DNA of 64,000 nucleotides from Bacteroidota bacterium (GTDB lineage Bacteria; Bacteroidota; Bacteroidia; B-17B0; Aurantibacillaceae), in the NCBI GenBank assembly GCA_021155905.1, contig JAJNBG010000027.1, positions 53,853 through 117,852 on the forward strand, given 5' to 3'. Made by a program: the position numbers and the translations under genes. The stretch's first letter is position 1. Every line of letters starts with the position of its first letter. The notes below the pieces were generated by a model. That model was not told the DNA's origin. It made no database searches and saw nothing but the letters and a program-made list of their open reading frames with translations. Of the stretch, positions 27,352 to 35,698 are shown piece by piece.

Positions 27352-29742
27352 ATGAAATTTGTAAAGAGAATTATACTGATTCTTTTTCTGTTAGTATTTT
27401 TAGCAATAGGAACAGTATTTGTCACAGTCACCTTTTATAAAAAGGAATTGGCAGAAATGCTTATTGCGAATTTAAAAGAGAGCTACGGCTTAACTCTAAA
27501 ATCCGAATCCATTCGCGTTTCCTTTATAAGTAACTGGCCGAATACTTCAGTACAATTTAAAAATATCTCCCTTTCCAATGATGTTCAGCCTGATGAGCCT
27601 TTGTTAAAAGCTGCTTCTCTTTCATTGTCATTTAACATTGAAAAGCTTCTGCATAAAGAGTTTATAGTAAATTCCATTGCAATAAAAGATGGAGAATTAA
27701 ATCTTGTGAAAGGTAATGAAGGTATTAAAAATTATGAGTTTGTAAAGAAAGATACTTCAACTCAGACGAGTTCAGGCATCCATTTTGAAATTACAAAAGT
27801 TGGAATTGCAAATACAAAATTCAAGTTTCTCAACAAACGCTACAATAAAAGAATTGAGTTCCTTTTCATAAATGATGAAGTTGAATTAAAAAATTACGCG
27901 GATGGGATGGAGGCGCATTTAACCGGCAATGTATTTATCAATGGCTTATTATTCAGGGCTGAGAAAGGAGCCTTTCTTAGTAACACCCCGGCAGATTTAG
28001 ATCTGACTGCAACGATTTGTTACCCCCGTAAAGAAATATTTATTCATCAGCCATCCTATGCAGAGATTAACAAACACCGGTATAATATTTCAGCATTTGT
28101 TGAGCTTAAAGACAAAAAACATTTGTCATTGAGTATTGAAAACAAGCAGGCAGATTATTTTAATGTGATTTCACTACTGAATCCGGGTGTCAAAAAAGGG
28201 TTATTAAAAATTAAAGTGAAACACCCGGTAGATGCAAAGGCCCTGATTATGGTTGAGATTGGCGAACAACAGGAACCAATTGTTATCGTACATATAAAAA
28301 GCTCTAAGAACAATGTAGAAATTGGAAATTCAGGCGTGCCTTATTCTGATATTGCTTTTAATGCTGCTATTATCAGTCTGGACTCTTCATTAAAAACAGG
28401 AGACGGAGATCATGCGAAAGTGATTTTAAAACCCCTGACCGGTAAAGTATATGATTTTGGATTTAAGGGAGCCTTAACCGTGCATAGTTTTACAAATCCT
28501 TTTATTGTCGTGAATGCCCATCTCCTGATTGACGCGAAAAAGATAAAGTTGAAACCGGCTAAGGAGTTTGCGTTAAAAGGTTACGCGGATATTGGTTTAA
28601 ATTACACAGGCCCGGTTAACAAATTGAATGAAAAACAATTTTTAGACAAGCCAATGAAGCTAAACGCCAGCATAAAATTCAAAAATGTCTGTTATAAGGA
28701 AAAACTCAAACCTTATGTGTACTGTGTAAATGGGTCCGCTACTGTTGTAAATAATTTTTTGAAGTTTGATAACCTGGATTTGAAAATGGATGGCGGAGAT
28801 TTGAAACTGAAAGGGTCTGTAGATAATTTCACGAAATATTCATTGGGCTTCGCCAACGGGTTTAAAGCTGCATTAAGTGCAACAACAGATCATTTTGATT
28901 TAACGGGGTATTTGAAAAAATCTGTTCAGGATACTTCTTCGAAAGAAGAAAATCAAGCCAAAATGGAAAAAAATGCCACAGATTTAAATGAAAGTAATTT
29001 TGAGTTTGATGTTACTCTGGCAGCAAAAAAATTAATCGTGCGTAAGGTGGAGGCCAGGGAAGCGAATATTAATTTGTATTATAAGGATAAGTTATTGGAT
29101 ATCCGGTCACTGAATGCAATTACATGCAACGGAAATATTTTTTTGAAAGGCTCTGTATATAATCTCCAAAAAATAAACGCCACAATTACTACTGAAAACA
29201 TTAATGTAAACCAGTTATTTGATCAGTTTGAGAACTTTGGCCAAAAGGCAATAGAAAGTGATAACCTTCAGGGAAAAGTTTCTCTGGATGCAAAAATAAA
29301 AATGGATCTTGACGATAAAATGGAAGTCATTGGGAATTCAATGAGAGGCCAGGTTAATTTTAAAATTAAAGACGGGCATTTATTGGACTACGAGCCACTA
29401 CAGAAAATGTCACAGTTTATTTTCAGAAACAGGGATTTCGCGGATATTTCTTTTACAGAACTTAACGAAACCCTTTTGATTGATGGTTTTAAAATGGATA
29501 TCCGTGAGATGGAAATTGCTTCAAACGTGCTCAACCTTTATATGAGCGGGATTTATCATTTTAAAGAGAAGTCAAATATTAATATTCTTGTCCCATGGAG
29601 CAACCTTAAGAAACGCGGAAAAAATTATATCCCGAAAAATTCAGGTAAGAGTGCAGAAGACTCCAAAGGATTAAAGCTTAATTATTCTGGTTATCCGGGT
29701 AAATTAAAACTGGGCCTGGGGCATCATAATGACAATGAGTAA
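27352..29742 (+). CDS. AsmA-family envelope protein
   Basis: This is a 796-residue inner-membrane-anchored periplasmic protein of the AsmA superfamily. Members of this family are linked to outer-membrane lipid and protein homeostasis and are thought to form lipid-conducting beta-groove structures. One N-terminal transmembrane helix (residues 6-29, IILILFLLVFLAIGTVF) is followed by long repeated beta-strand text. The C-terminal AsmA-like region (about 640-790) has NLQGKVSLDAKIKMDL, MRGQVNFKIKDGHLLDYEPL, the helix after it and SGIYHFKEKSNINILVPWSNL. A promoter is not obvious. It converges with the next gene with only 4 bases between the stops. Confidence 0.85.
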   Translation: MKFVKRIILILFLLVFLAIGTVFVTVTFYKKELAEMLIANLKESYGLTLKSESIRVSFISNWPNTSVQFKNISLSNDVQPDEPLLKAASLSLSFNIEKLLHKEFIVNSIAIKDGELNLVKGNEGIKNYEFVKKDTSTQTSSGIHFEITKVGIANTKFKFLNKRYNKRIEFLFINDEVELKNYADGMEAHLTGNVFINGLLFRAEKGAFLSNTPADLDLTATICYPRKEIFIHQPSYAEINKHRYNISAFVELKDKKHLSLSIENKQADYFNVISLLNPGVKKGLLKIKVKHPVDAKALIMVEIGEQQEPIVIVHIKSSKNNVEIGNSGVPYSDIAFNAAIISLDSSLKTGDGDHAKVILKPLTGKVYDFGFKGALTVHSFTNPFIVVNAHLLIDAKKIKLKPAKEFALKGYADIGLNYTGPVNKLNEKQFLDKPMKLNASIKFKNVCYKEKLKPYVYCVNGSATVVNNFLKFDNLDLKMDGGDLKLKGSVDNFTKYSLGFANGFKAALSATTDHFDLTGYLKKSVQDTSSKEENQAKMEKNATDLNESNFEFDVTLAAKKLIVRKVEAREANINLYYKDKLLDIRSLNAITCNGNIFLKGSVYNLQKINATITTENINVNQLFDQFENFGQKAIESDNLQGKVSLDAKIKMDLDDKMEVIGNSMRGQVNFKIKDGHLLDYEPLQKMSQFIFRNRDFADISFTELNETLLIDGFKMDIREMEIASNVLNLYMSGIYHFKEKSNINILVPWSNLKKRGKNYIPKNSGKSAEDSKGLKLNYSGYPGKLKLGLGHHNDNE

Positions 29743-29746
29743 GCCA

Positions 29747-31138
29747 TTAAATTTTAACTCCTATCACCAGGATATCATCCACCTGTTCCAGTTCCCCTTT
29801 CCAGGTATTTATTGTATTGGATAATTCGATTCTTTGTTTATCAAAGTCCAAATGGGAATTGTTGATCAGAATTTCTTTGAATTGCTTGTGCATGAATTTC
29901 TTTCCATTATTCCCTCCAAACTGATCAGGGTAGCCATCAGAAAATGTATAGATACAATCGCCTTCAATTAACTTAACTGTATTTGTATTAAAAGATTTGT
30001 AATCATGATAAAAACCGCATGGCTGTTTGTCGGCTTTAAATACATGGAGTTCTTTTTCGTTCCTTGACGTTCGTACAATGTATAAAGGGTTATTTGCAGA
30101 GGCGTACCTTAACTCTTTATTAATTTTATCAATGCAGCATACGGTCACGTCCATTCCGTCTTTACTTTCCCCAAAATTTCCATTTTGCTTTAAAGTGCTG
30201 ATTATTTTATCACGCATCAGGTTGAGAATTTGTCCCGGGTCTTTTTCCTGTTTAACTTCAATAATATCATCCAGGTAAGATATACCAAGCATTGTCATAA
30301 ATCCACCGGGTACACCATGTCCGGTACAATCTCCCGTCGCATAAAAAATGAGCCCGTTTTTTTCATAGATCCAGTAAAAATCACCACTGACAATATCTTT
30401 CGGCTGAAACAATACAAAACTATCTTTGAAATGTTGATTGAACACTTCTTCCCTTGGGATTAGAGAGCGTTGAATACTACGGGCGTAATTAATACTGTCT
30501 GTGATTTCTTGTTTTTGTTTAACCACCTCTTCGTGTTTCTCTTCGATGAGTTCTTTGGACTTAGCTAGTTCCAAACGGCTTTTAATCTCTTTATATGTTA
30601 AGCGATACCGGCTTCTGATCAGGAATACACTAAAGATTACAACAGTTAATACGAGAAGCCCTCCATTGGTAATAAATTCATCAACCGTTAATGGGCTGTT
30701 TAAAACATAAAAGACAATATTGCTGACAATCGTGGCCGCTAATAATAACCAGGAAAGTTTTTGTTCCCATAAAACCAGCATGCCGACACCAATGAATAAT
30801 ACCATATAGGCGAAGGCATGTTTTTGCAAATGCGGAATGTCCATTAGGCTCCACATATAGGCGTTTTGAATGGAAATGCCGAGAACTAAAATGAAGATGC
30901 AGGTGTAGATACTGATATTTAAAACATTCTTCAGTAATAAGGCTCCAAGACTGATCCCTGAAACACAAATTCTAAAAATCAGGAAAGAAACCCAATATTC
31001 CGGAATGCTTAAATAATCTCCTACAAACCATACCAGATTTAAAGCAATACCAATCCAGCAGGCAATCGCATGAAATTTTTCAGTTGATTTGTAAAACTCT
31101 GCTTTTACGAGAGTTTGTGGCACAGAAGTTTCTTCCAT
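29747..31138 (-). CDS. Membrane-bound SpoIIE-type PP2C serine phosphatase
   Basis: This protein of 463 residues has about six transmembrane helices in the first 190 residues, a coiled-coil linker (residues about 185-225, EEKHEEVVKQKQEI) and a C-terminal SpoIIE/PP2C-like phosphatase domain. The phosphatase metal-site motifs are present: DIVSGDFYW, TGDCTGHGVPG and FSDGYPDQFGG. The Met at 31138 is used as start; the frame also extends to a TTG at 31156. Such phosphatases typically dephosphorylate anti-anti-sigma factors or similar targets. No partner kinase or STAS protein is adjacent, so the target is unknown. The membrane part has no recognised ligand-binding motif. Confidence 0.88.
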   Translation of the reverse strand: MEETSVPQTLVKAEFYKSTEKFHAIACWIGIALNLVWFVGDYLSIPEYWVSFLIFRICVSGISLGALLLKNVLNISIYTCIFILVLGISIQNAYMWSLMDIPHLQKHAFAYMVLFIGVGMLVLWEQKLSWLLLAATIVSNIVFYVLNSPLTVDEFITNGGLLVLTVVIFSVFLIRSRYRLTYKEIKSRLELAKSKELIEEKHEEVVKQKQEITDSINYARSIQRSLIPREEVFNQHFKDSFVLFQPKDIVSGDFYWIYEKNGLIFYATGDCTGHGVPGGFMTMLGISYLDDIIEVKQEKDPGQILNLMRDKIISTLKQNGNFGESKDGMDVTVCCIDKINKELRYASANNPLYIVRTSRNEKELHVFKADKQPCGFYHDYKSFNTNTVKLIEGDCIYTFSDGYPDQFGGNNGKKFMHKQFKEILINNSHLDFDKQRIELSNTINTWKGELEQVDDILVIGVKI

Positions 31139-31225
31139 TAAGACTCTAATATACAAAAGTTTGGAGATAAAAAGAATCTGCCGAATAAATTAAAATCAAT
31201 TTTCAGAAAGAGAGGCAGTATGTTT

Positions 31226-32239
31226 TTAAACTGCGGCTTCTTTATATTTCTCCATGAACTCCATGGATTTTTTCATCATCTCCGTTGAACCTAAAAATAA
31301 CGGGGTGCGTTGATGCAATTCAGAAATATCCAGATCCATGATACGTTTATAACCATTTGTAGCAACACCACCTGCCTGTTCAATAATGAACGCTAATGGA
31401 TTACACTCATACAATAAACGTAATTTACCGTTTGGTGATTTGGTTGTTTTTGGATAAATGTATATTCCACCTGTAATTAAATTACGGTGTATGTCAGCCA
31501 CACCTGACCCAATATAACGACTTGAATAAGGTCTGTTAGTAGCTTTGTCTTCTTCCTGGCAATACTTAATATATTTTTTTACGCCTTCCGGGAAATGCAA
31601 ATAGTTTCCTTCATTGATGGAATAGGTTTTACCATCCTTTGGCATTTGCATGTTCGGATGAGATAAACAGAATTCACCAATACTCGGATCCAAAGTAAAT
31701 CCGTTCACCCCTTTTCCCGTTGTATAAACCAGCATGGCTGAAGAACCATAGATAATATAACCTGCTGCAACCTGTTCAGTTCCACGCTGCATGAAATCTT
31801 CATGAGTTCCTGGGCCATTCAGACTTACACGACGATAGATTGAAAAAATAGTACCAATGGAAACATTCACGTCAATGTTCGATGAGCCATCCAAAGGATC
31901 CATGGCCACAACGTAACGTGCGTTTTTTGAAATTTCAGAATCAATAGGAATAATGTCTTCATTTTCTTCGCTAGCGATAGCACAGCATTCGCCGCCTGCC
32001 TTTAAAGCAGCAATAAATTGGTCATTTGCAAAAACGTCAAGTTTTTTAACCCTTTCACCCTGTACGTTAGTGTCACCTGTCTCACCTAATATTTCAACTA
32101 AACCTGCTTTAGTTACTTCACGGTTTACAATTTTAGCCGCAATGGCGATATCTCTTAATAAACGTGAAAGCTCACCTTTAGCGAATGGAAAATCGTTTTG
32201 TTTTTCAATGATGAACTGGCCTAAAGTTTTTGCGTACAT
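31226..32239 (-). CDS. fbp: Class I fructose-1,6-bisphosphatase
   Basis: This enzyme removes the 1-phosphate from fructose 1,6-bisphosphate in gluconeogenesis, in the cytoplasm. The metal- and phosphate-binding signature [20 protein letters not shown] is present around residue 115. Other typical text is [38 protein letters not shown] and the C-terminal [21 protein letters not shown] start it at the ATG at 32239 ([10 protein letters not shown]), giving 337 residues, the usual length. The open frame reaches further upstream through the promoter and terminator region, but that extension has no family similarity. A -7 box lies about 55 bases upstream. Confidence 0.96.
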   Translation of the reverse strand: MYAKTLGQFIIEKQNDFPFAKGELSRLLRDIAIAAKIVNREVTKAGLVEILGETGDTNVQGERVKKLDVFANDQFIAALKAGGECCAIASEENEDIIPIDSEISKNARYVVAMDPLDGSSNIDVNVSIGTIFSIYRRVSLNGPGTHEDFMQRGTEQVAAGYIIYGSSAMLVYTTGKGVNGFTLDPSIGEFCLSHPNMQMPKDGKTYSINEGNYLHFPEGVKKYIKYCQEEDKATNRPYSSRYIGSGVADIHRNLITGGIYIYPKTTKSPNGKLRLLYECNPLAFIIEQAGGVATNGYKRIMDLDISELHQRTPLFLGSTEMMKKSMEFMEKYKEAAV

Positions 32240-32295
32240 GGTTTGATATTTATGGTTAAATTCTTTATTTAAATGTAACTGCACACGCAGCCTTA

Positions 32296-32303
32296 CAAAG
32301 ATA
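32296..32303 (-). promoter_or_regulatory. Candidate -7 element of fbp
   Basis: On the minus strand this reads TATCTTTG, an exact TAnnTTTG match, about 57 bases before the fbp ATG. Any -33 box would overlap the T tract of the neighbouring terminator. Confidence 0.45.
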
Positions 32304-32321
32304 AATGTATTAATTAATATA

Positions 32322-32355
32322 AAATAAAAAAAGTGCTTCGAGCGAGAAGCACTTT
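32322..32355 (-). terminator. Rho-independent terminator after the 90-residue hypothetical gene
   Basis: AAAGTGCTTC (32330-32339) and GAAGCACTTT (32346-32355) form a perfect 10-bp stem with a six-base loop. On the minus strand a T-rich tract follows. It separates the hypothetical gene from fbp. Confidence 0.85.
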
Positions 32356-32375
32356 GTTGCATATTTTAAATGTAT

Positions 32376-32648
32376 TTATTTGCTGTATTCGTCCTTTAGA
32401 AACTCTCTCCAATCCCCCAAATTCGAAATAACCTGGATCTGGCGATAGTTTAAATGAAATTGCTCTTCATTTTCCTGTGAATTTAGAATATTCAACCGGT
32501 ATTTATCGAAGTTGGCAAGAGCAAATTTCTCATCAGCCGTCAGTGATTTTCCGCTGAATTCCTTATCGCGCAGGTCGTTAATGCTTTCAGCACCACCAAT
32601 ATCCTGTTTGGTAAAAAAACGTTTTGCTATGTCATTCTTAAAGTCCAT
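32376..32648 (-). CDS. Small hypothetical protein
   Basis: I do not recognise this 90-residue protein. It is soluble-looking, charged and mostly helical in character, with no cysteine, no transmembrane segment and no signal peptide. Notable text is FFTKQDIGGAESINDLRDKEF near the start and LNYRQIQVISNLGDWREFL near the end. The ATG at 32648 is used; the frame also runs to a TTG at 32657. It has its own TATCTTTG promoter box directly upstream and a strong terminator downstream, which supports a real, separately expressed gene. Confidence 0.7.
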   Translation of the reverse strand: MDFKNDIAKRFFTKQDIGGAESINDLRDKEFSGKSLTADEKFALANFDKYRLNILNSQENEEQFHLNYRQIQVISNLGDWREFLKDEYSK

Positions 32649-32654
32649 CAACTT

Positions 32655-32662
32655 CAAAGATA
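32655..32662 (-). promoter_or_regulatory. -7 element very close to the hypothetical gene start
   Basis: The minus strand reads TATCTTTG here, only 6 bases before the ATG at 32648. Transcription would be expected to begin about at the start codon, so the message could be leaderless. Confidence 0.4.
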
Positions 32663-32715
32663 TGAAACGGATTGAGTAACTTCGTATTTATTAAGATACT
32701 CTTGCTAACAAACGG

Positions 32716-33324
32716 ATGTTAAAATCGAAATGTATAATTGCCATATTCATTTGTTGTTTTATTGCAAGGAATGCACTGTCACAGCAAGAGGTTAGTAAAT
32801 ACGAAATGCGCTGGGCAATATTTCATCCGTTCGCTGCAAAAAAGATTAAACGCTTGTTGCCAGAAGCGATGTTGGTTTATGGTCAGGTTAAAAATGGAGG
32901 AATTCTGGATACGTTTGAAAGTGGTGGAAAACTCGATGCATTCAGACACGTTTTTACGATGGCTCTATTATCTCAAACGATCAAAGTCAGAAAACTTAAA
33001 AAACTTGGAATTGCGCATGAAAAAGGGAACAGGCATCATTTTTACAAAGGCCATCAGGAATTTGGTGAACGAGCCGACAGTCTGGCCTGTATAATGGATC
33101 TGCGGAATAACGAGCTTGGTTTTGAGATAGGATGTCATAATCAATTAGTTACGGGAAACGAATTAAAAGACCTGGTCATAACCCGGATAAAAGCCGGAAA
33201 TGCCTGGTATCTGAAGAGAAATGCAAAAAACGAGTACGTTTCCTGTGAATATATCCCGATAAATATGGAAAATTACGGCAAAAAATGGTTTTTGCCTAAA
33301 TGCCTCATTAAGACGAATGAGTAG
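32716..33324 (+). CDS. Exported protein resembling the DUF6973 domain family
   Basis: This protein of 202 residues has a signal peptide (residues 1-22, KCIIAIFICCFIARNALS). The core reads DAFRHVFTMALLSQ (about 75-88), then AHEKGNRHHFYKGHQEFGERADSLACIMDLRNNELGFEIG. The combination of a FRH helix, a conserved Glu and MDLxNNxxG resembles the domain I know as DUF6973, found in exported or surface proteins of many bacteria. The repeated His and Asp residues could bind metal, but no activity is established. It is divergent from the preceding hypothetical gene and stands alone. The family call is from memory and moderately sure. Confidence 0.7.
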   Translation: MLKSKCIIAIFICCFIARNALSQQEVSKYEMRWAIFHPFAAKKIKRLLPEAMLVYGQVKNGGILDTFESGGKLDAFRHVFTMALLSQTIKVRKLKKLGIAHEKGNRHHFYKGHQEFGERADSLACIMDLRNNELGFEIGCHNQLVTGNELKDLVITRIKAGNAWYLKRNAKNEYVSCEYIPINMENYGKKWFLPKCLIKTNE

Positions 33325-33389
33325 GCGTAATGATCTAATCGTTAAATCTTTAAGTATTTTCAAAAAATGCGGGTGTTTTTTGCTAAATT

Positions 33390-33420
33390 GTTGATAAGAT
33401 TGAAAAAAAGCGTATATTTG
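33390..33420 (+). promoter_or_regulatory. Promoter of the DUF177-rpmF unit
   Basis: GTTG (33390-33393), a 19-base spacer, then TATATTTG (33413-33420), an exact -7 match, 21 bases before the ATG. Confidence 0.6.
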
Positions 33421-33441
33421 CCGTCCATTTTGGAATAAGCT

Positions 33442-33972
33442 ATGGGTAAAAGTCAGTACAAAATACAGTTTGGCGGTTTATCGATGGGTGAACACCAATT
33501 TGAATTTGATGTTAAGAGTAAGTTCTTTGAACAATTTAGTGAAAGTGAAATAACCGAAGCCGATATACAGGTGAAGGCCAATTTAGTAAAGCAGAATACG
33601 CTGATGCATATTTTATTTACTTTTGAAGGCACTGTAAAATTAAACTGCGACCGGTGTTTGGTGGATTATAACTGCCCTGTTAGTGGACAGGAAAAATTAG
33701 TCATCAAGCATGGTAACCCTGAAGAAAGCAATGATGAAATATTAGTGCTGAAAGAAGGAGTGGAAGAAGCAAACTTCGCGCAATATTTATACGAATACAT
33801 TGAATTAGCCATTCCAAGCCGTAAAGTGCCTTGTGAAGACGAAGAAAATGATATTGATGTGGATTGTGATGATGAAACCTTAGCTAAATACAACGAACTA
33901 AAAATAGAAGAAGAACCGAGTGAAAATCCTGAATGGGATAAATTAAAGAATATAAAGTTTAACAATAATTAA
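33442..33972 (+). CDS. DUF177 (YceD-like) protein
   Basis: This acidic protein of 176 residues belongs to the DUF177/YceD family, which is almost always encoded directly before rpmF and is thought to act in 23S rRNA or large-subunit biogenesis. The conserved cysteine motif [14 protein letters not shown] is at about residues 67-80. A second pair of cysteines lies in the acidic C-terminal part (VPCEDEEND and VDCDD). The gene is 11 bases before rpmF and shares its promoter and terminator. Confidence 0.92.
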   Translation: MGKSQYKIQFGGLSMGEHQFEFDVKSKFFEQFSESEITEADIQVKANLVKQNTLMHILFTFEGTVKLNCDRCLVDYNCPVSGQEKLVIKHGNPEESNDEILVLKEGVEEANFAQYLYEYIELAIPSRKVPCEDEENDIDVDCDDETLAKYNELKIEEEPSENPEWDKLKNIKFNNN

Positions 33973-33983
33973 AATTAAATACC

Positions 33984-34175
33984 ATGCCTAATCCAAAACG
34001 AAAACTATCCAGATCCCGTAGAGACTCTCGTCGTTCTACATACAAAGCGCCTTCAATGACGATTGCAAAAGATACAACCACAGGTGAAGCACACTTATTT
34101 CACCGTGCACACTGGTTTGAAGGGAAACTTTACTACAAAGGAAAAGTAGTAATGGAAAAAGCAGTAAAAGCTTAA
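33984..34175 (+). CDS. rpmF: 50S ribosomal protein L32
   Basis: This 63-residue, strongly basic protein begins [18 protein letters not shown], the L32 signature. The zinc-binding cysteines found in some L32 proteins are absent, so this is the C-minus form. It is paired with DUF177 upstream, as is usual. Confidence 0.97.
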   Translation: MPNPKRKLSRSRRDSRRSTYKAPSMTIAKDTTTGEAHLFHRAHWFEGKLYYKGKVVMEKAVKA

Positions 34176-34197
34176 TTTTTTTGAATTTCATACATTC

Positions 34198-34232
34198 AAA
34201 AACCTTCTCGGAAACCCGGGGAGGTTTTTTTG
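34198..34232 (+). terminator. Rho-independent terminator after rpmF
   Basis: AACCTTCTCGG (34201-34211) pairs with CCGGGGAGGTT (34216-34226), including two G-U pairs, and is followed by seven T residues. Confidence 0.85.
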
Positions 34233-34241
34233 TTTAGTTTT

Positions 34242-34272
34242 GTCAGTCTGAGTGTCGCGATAACTATCGAGA
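34242..34272 (+). repeat. Possible fragment of a dispersed intergenic repeat
   Basis: GTCAGTCTGAGTG is followed by TCGCGATAACTATCGAGA, a small palindrome (CGATA-AC-TATCG). It resembles REP-like intergenic elements I recall from Bacteroidota genomes, with GTCAGTTCGAGTG and TATCGAGA parts. There is only one copy in the window, so this is tentative. Confidence 0.35.
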
Positions 34273-34301
34273 GAAGACCAACATAACTTTTAATTTAAAA
34301 T

Positions 34302-34505
34302 ATGCAGCCGAATCCACCATTAAACAGCAAAACCTGTGAACGCTGCCAGCAGCCTTTTATTTGCAATCCTGCTGATATAGTAGCATGTTGCTGCACGAAA
34401 GTTTATTTAACCCCGGAGGAATTAAGTTATGTTGCAAAGCAATATTCAGATTGTGTTTGTAACACATGTTTGTTACATTTAAAGGATGAATTCCTGTCAT
34501 TATAA
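34302..34505 (+). CDS. Small cysteine-rich CWC-family protein
   Basis: This 67-residue protein has nine cysteines, arranged as KTCERCQQPFICN, then ACCC and a C-terminal SDCVCNTCLLHL. That matches the cysteine-rich CWC family of small proteins with unknown function, which probably bind metal. Its stop codon directly abuts the start codon of the following ketosynthase (TAA then ATG, no gap), so the two are likely co-translated. Whether it acts with the ketosynthases or is a passenger cannot be told. Confidence 0.8.
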   Translation: MQPNPPLNSKTCERCQQPFICNPADIVACCCTKVYLTPEELSYVAKQYSDCVCNTCLLHLKDEFLSL

Positions 34506-35645
34506 ATGATCTTTGCATCCTATAATAATATCATTAGCCCTTTGGGATTTTCCACGAAGGAAAATTACGAAGCCGTTTCTAATTCGGTTATTGGTGTAAA
34601 GAAAATAAAATTCCCTTTTTCTGAAGATCCATTTTGCGTGGCTAAAATTGATGATGAGCAAATCAAACAACACGTTAAAACAATTGAAAATTATGTCTCC
34701 TACACTAAACTGGAACAGTTAAGTATTTTGTCCATTCAGGATGTCATCCAACAAAGCGGTATCAATCCTGAAAGTGAACGAACCTTATTAATTTATTCAA
34801 CCACTAAAGGAAACATTGATGTCTTAGAGAATATATATAAACATATTGATCCCAAAAGGGTTTATTTATCAGAGCTTGGCAAACAATTACAATCTTTTTT
34901 TAAATTTAAACATACACCGGTGATCTTATCTAACGCCTGCATCTCCGGCATTTTAGGAATCATCATTGCTAAACGTTTTATTGAACAAGGATTGTATGAT
35001 AATGTGCTAGTGTGTGGTGGAGATATTTTATCTGAATTTACAATCAGTGGATTTAAATCTTTCAATGCACTTAGTCATGAGCCCAGTAAACCGTTCGATG
35101 CAAACAGGGTCGGAATCAATCTCGGCGAAGCAGTATCAACGATTCTCATCACAAATAAAAAGGAACTGGCAGTTCCTTATGATACTGAAATTGTGAGTGG
35201 TGCTTCGGCTAACGATGCGAATCATATTTCCGGCCCATCCCGCACGGGCGACGGCTTATATCAGTGTTTAACAGAAATTTTAAAAACAAACAACAGTGAA
35301 ATTGGTTTTATTTCGGCACACGGAACGGCAACCCCGTTTAATGATGAAATGGAATCGATTGCTTTCGAAAGAGCCGGACTGACAAGCATTCCGGTGAACA
35401 GCCTGAAGGGATATTACGGGCATACATTGGGTGCAGCCGGGGTTTTGGAAACGGTATTGTCCCTGGAATCGATGAAACATAAGCGACTGATTAAGTCCGA
35501 AGGCTATGAAGTGCAAGGTGTTAGCGGAAATATTACCATGATTGAAAAACATGAACCAAAAACATTTACTGCCTTCATTAAAACAGCATCCGGCTTTGGA
35601 GGATGCAATGCAGCGGCTCTATTTAGAAAAGTAAAAACAGTTTAA
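34506..35645 (+). CDS. Beta-ketoacyl-ACP synthase (complete active site)
   Basis: This condensing enzyme of 379 residues should join an acyl chain to malonyl-ACP. The thiolase-fold catalytic triad is complete: Cys145 in SNACISGILG, His272 in SAHGTATPFNDE and His306 in YYGHTLGAAG. The N-terminus is shorter than in FabF and lacks the common VVITG strand text, starting MIFASYNNIISPLG. This shape is typical of ketosynthases in flexirubin and aryl-polyene type clusters rather than of primary fatty acid synthesis. It heads a module with an ACP and three further ketosynthase-like genes. A 41-bp inverted repeat separates it from the next gene. Confidence 0.88.
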   Translation: MIFASYNNIISPLGFSTKENYEAVSNSVIGVKKIKFPFSEDPFCVAKIDDEQIKQHVKTIENYVSYTKLEQLSILSIQDVIQQSGINPESERTLLIYSTTKGNIDVLENIYKHIDPKRVYLSELGKQLQSFFKFKHTPVILSNACISGILGIIIAKRFIEQGLYDNVLVCGGDILSEFTISGFKSFNALSHEPSKPFDANRVGINLGEAVSTILITNKKELAVPYDTEIVSGASANDANHISGPSRTGDGLYQCLTEILKTNNSEIGFISAHGTATPFNDEMESIAFERAGLTSIPVNSLKGYYGHTLGAAGVLETVLSLESMKHKRLIKSEGYEVQGVSGNITMIEKHEPKTFTAFIKTASGFGGCNAAALFRKVKTV

Positions 35646-35684
35646 CCACATAGAGGTATAGAAAATCTATGTGACTATGTGGTT
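35644..35684 (+). repeat. Inverted repeat with AACCACATAG / CTATGTGGTT ends
   Basis: AACCACATAG (35644-35653) pairs with CTATGTGGTT (35675-35684); a short inner stem (ATAG with CTAT) lies between. The left arm overlaps the stop codon of the preceding ketosynthase. The same end sequence recurs at 38882-39024, so this is a dispersed element rather than a plain terminator. Confidence 0.75.
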
Positions 35685-35698
35685 TAAAGAACGAAACT

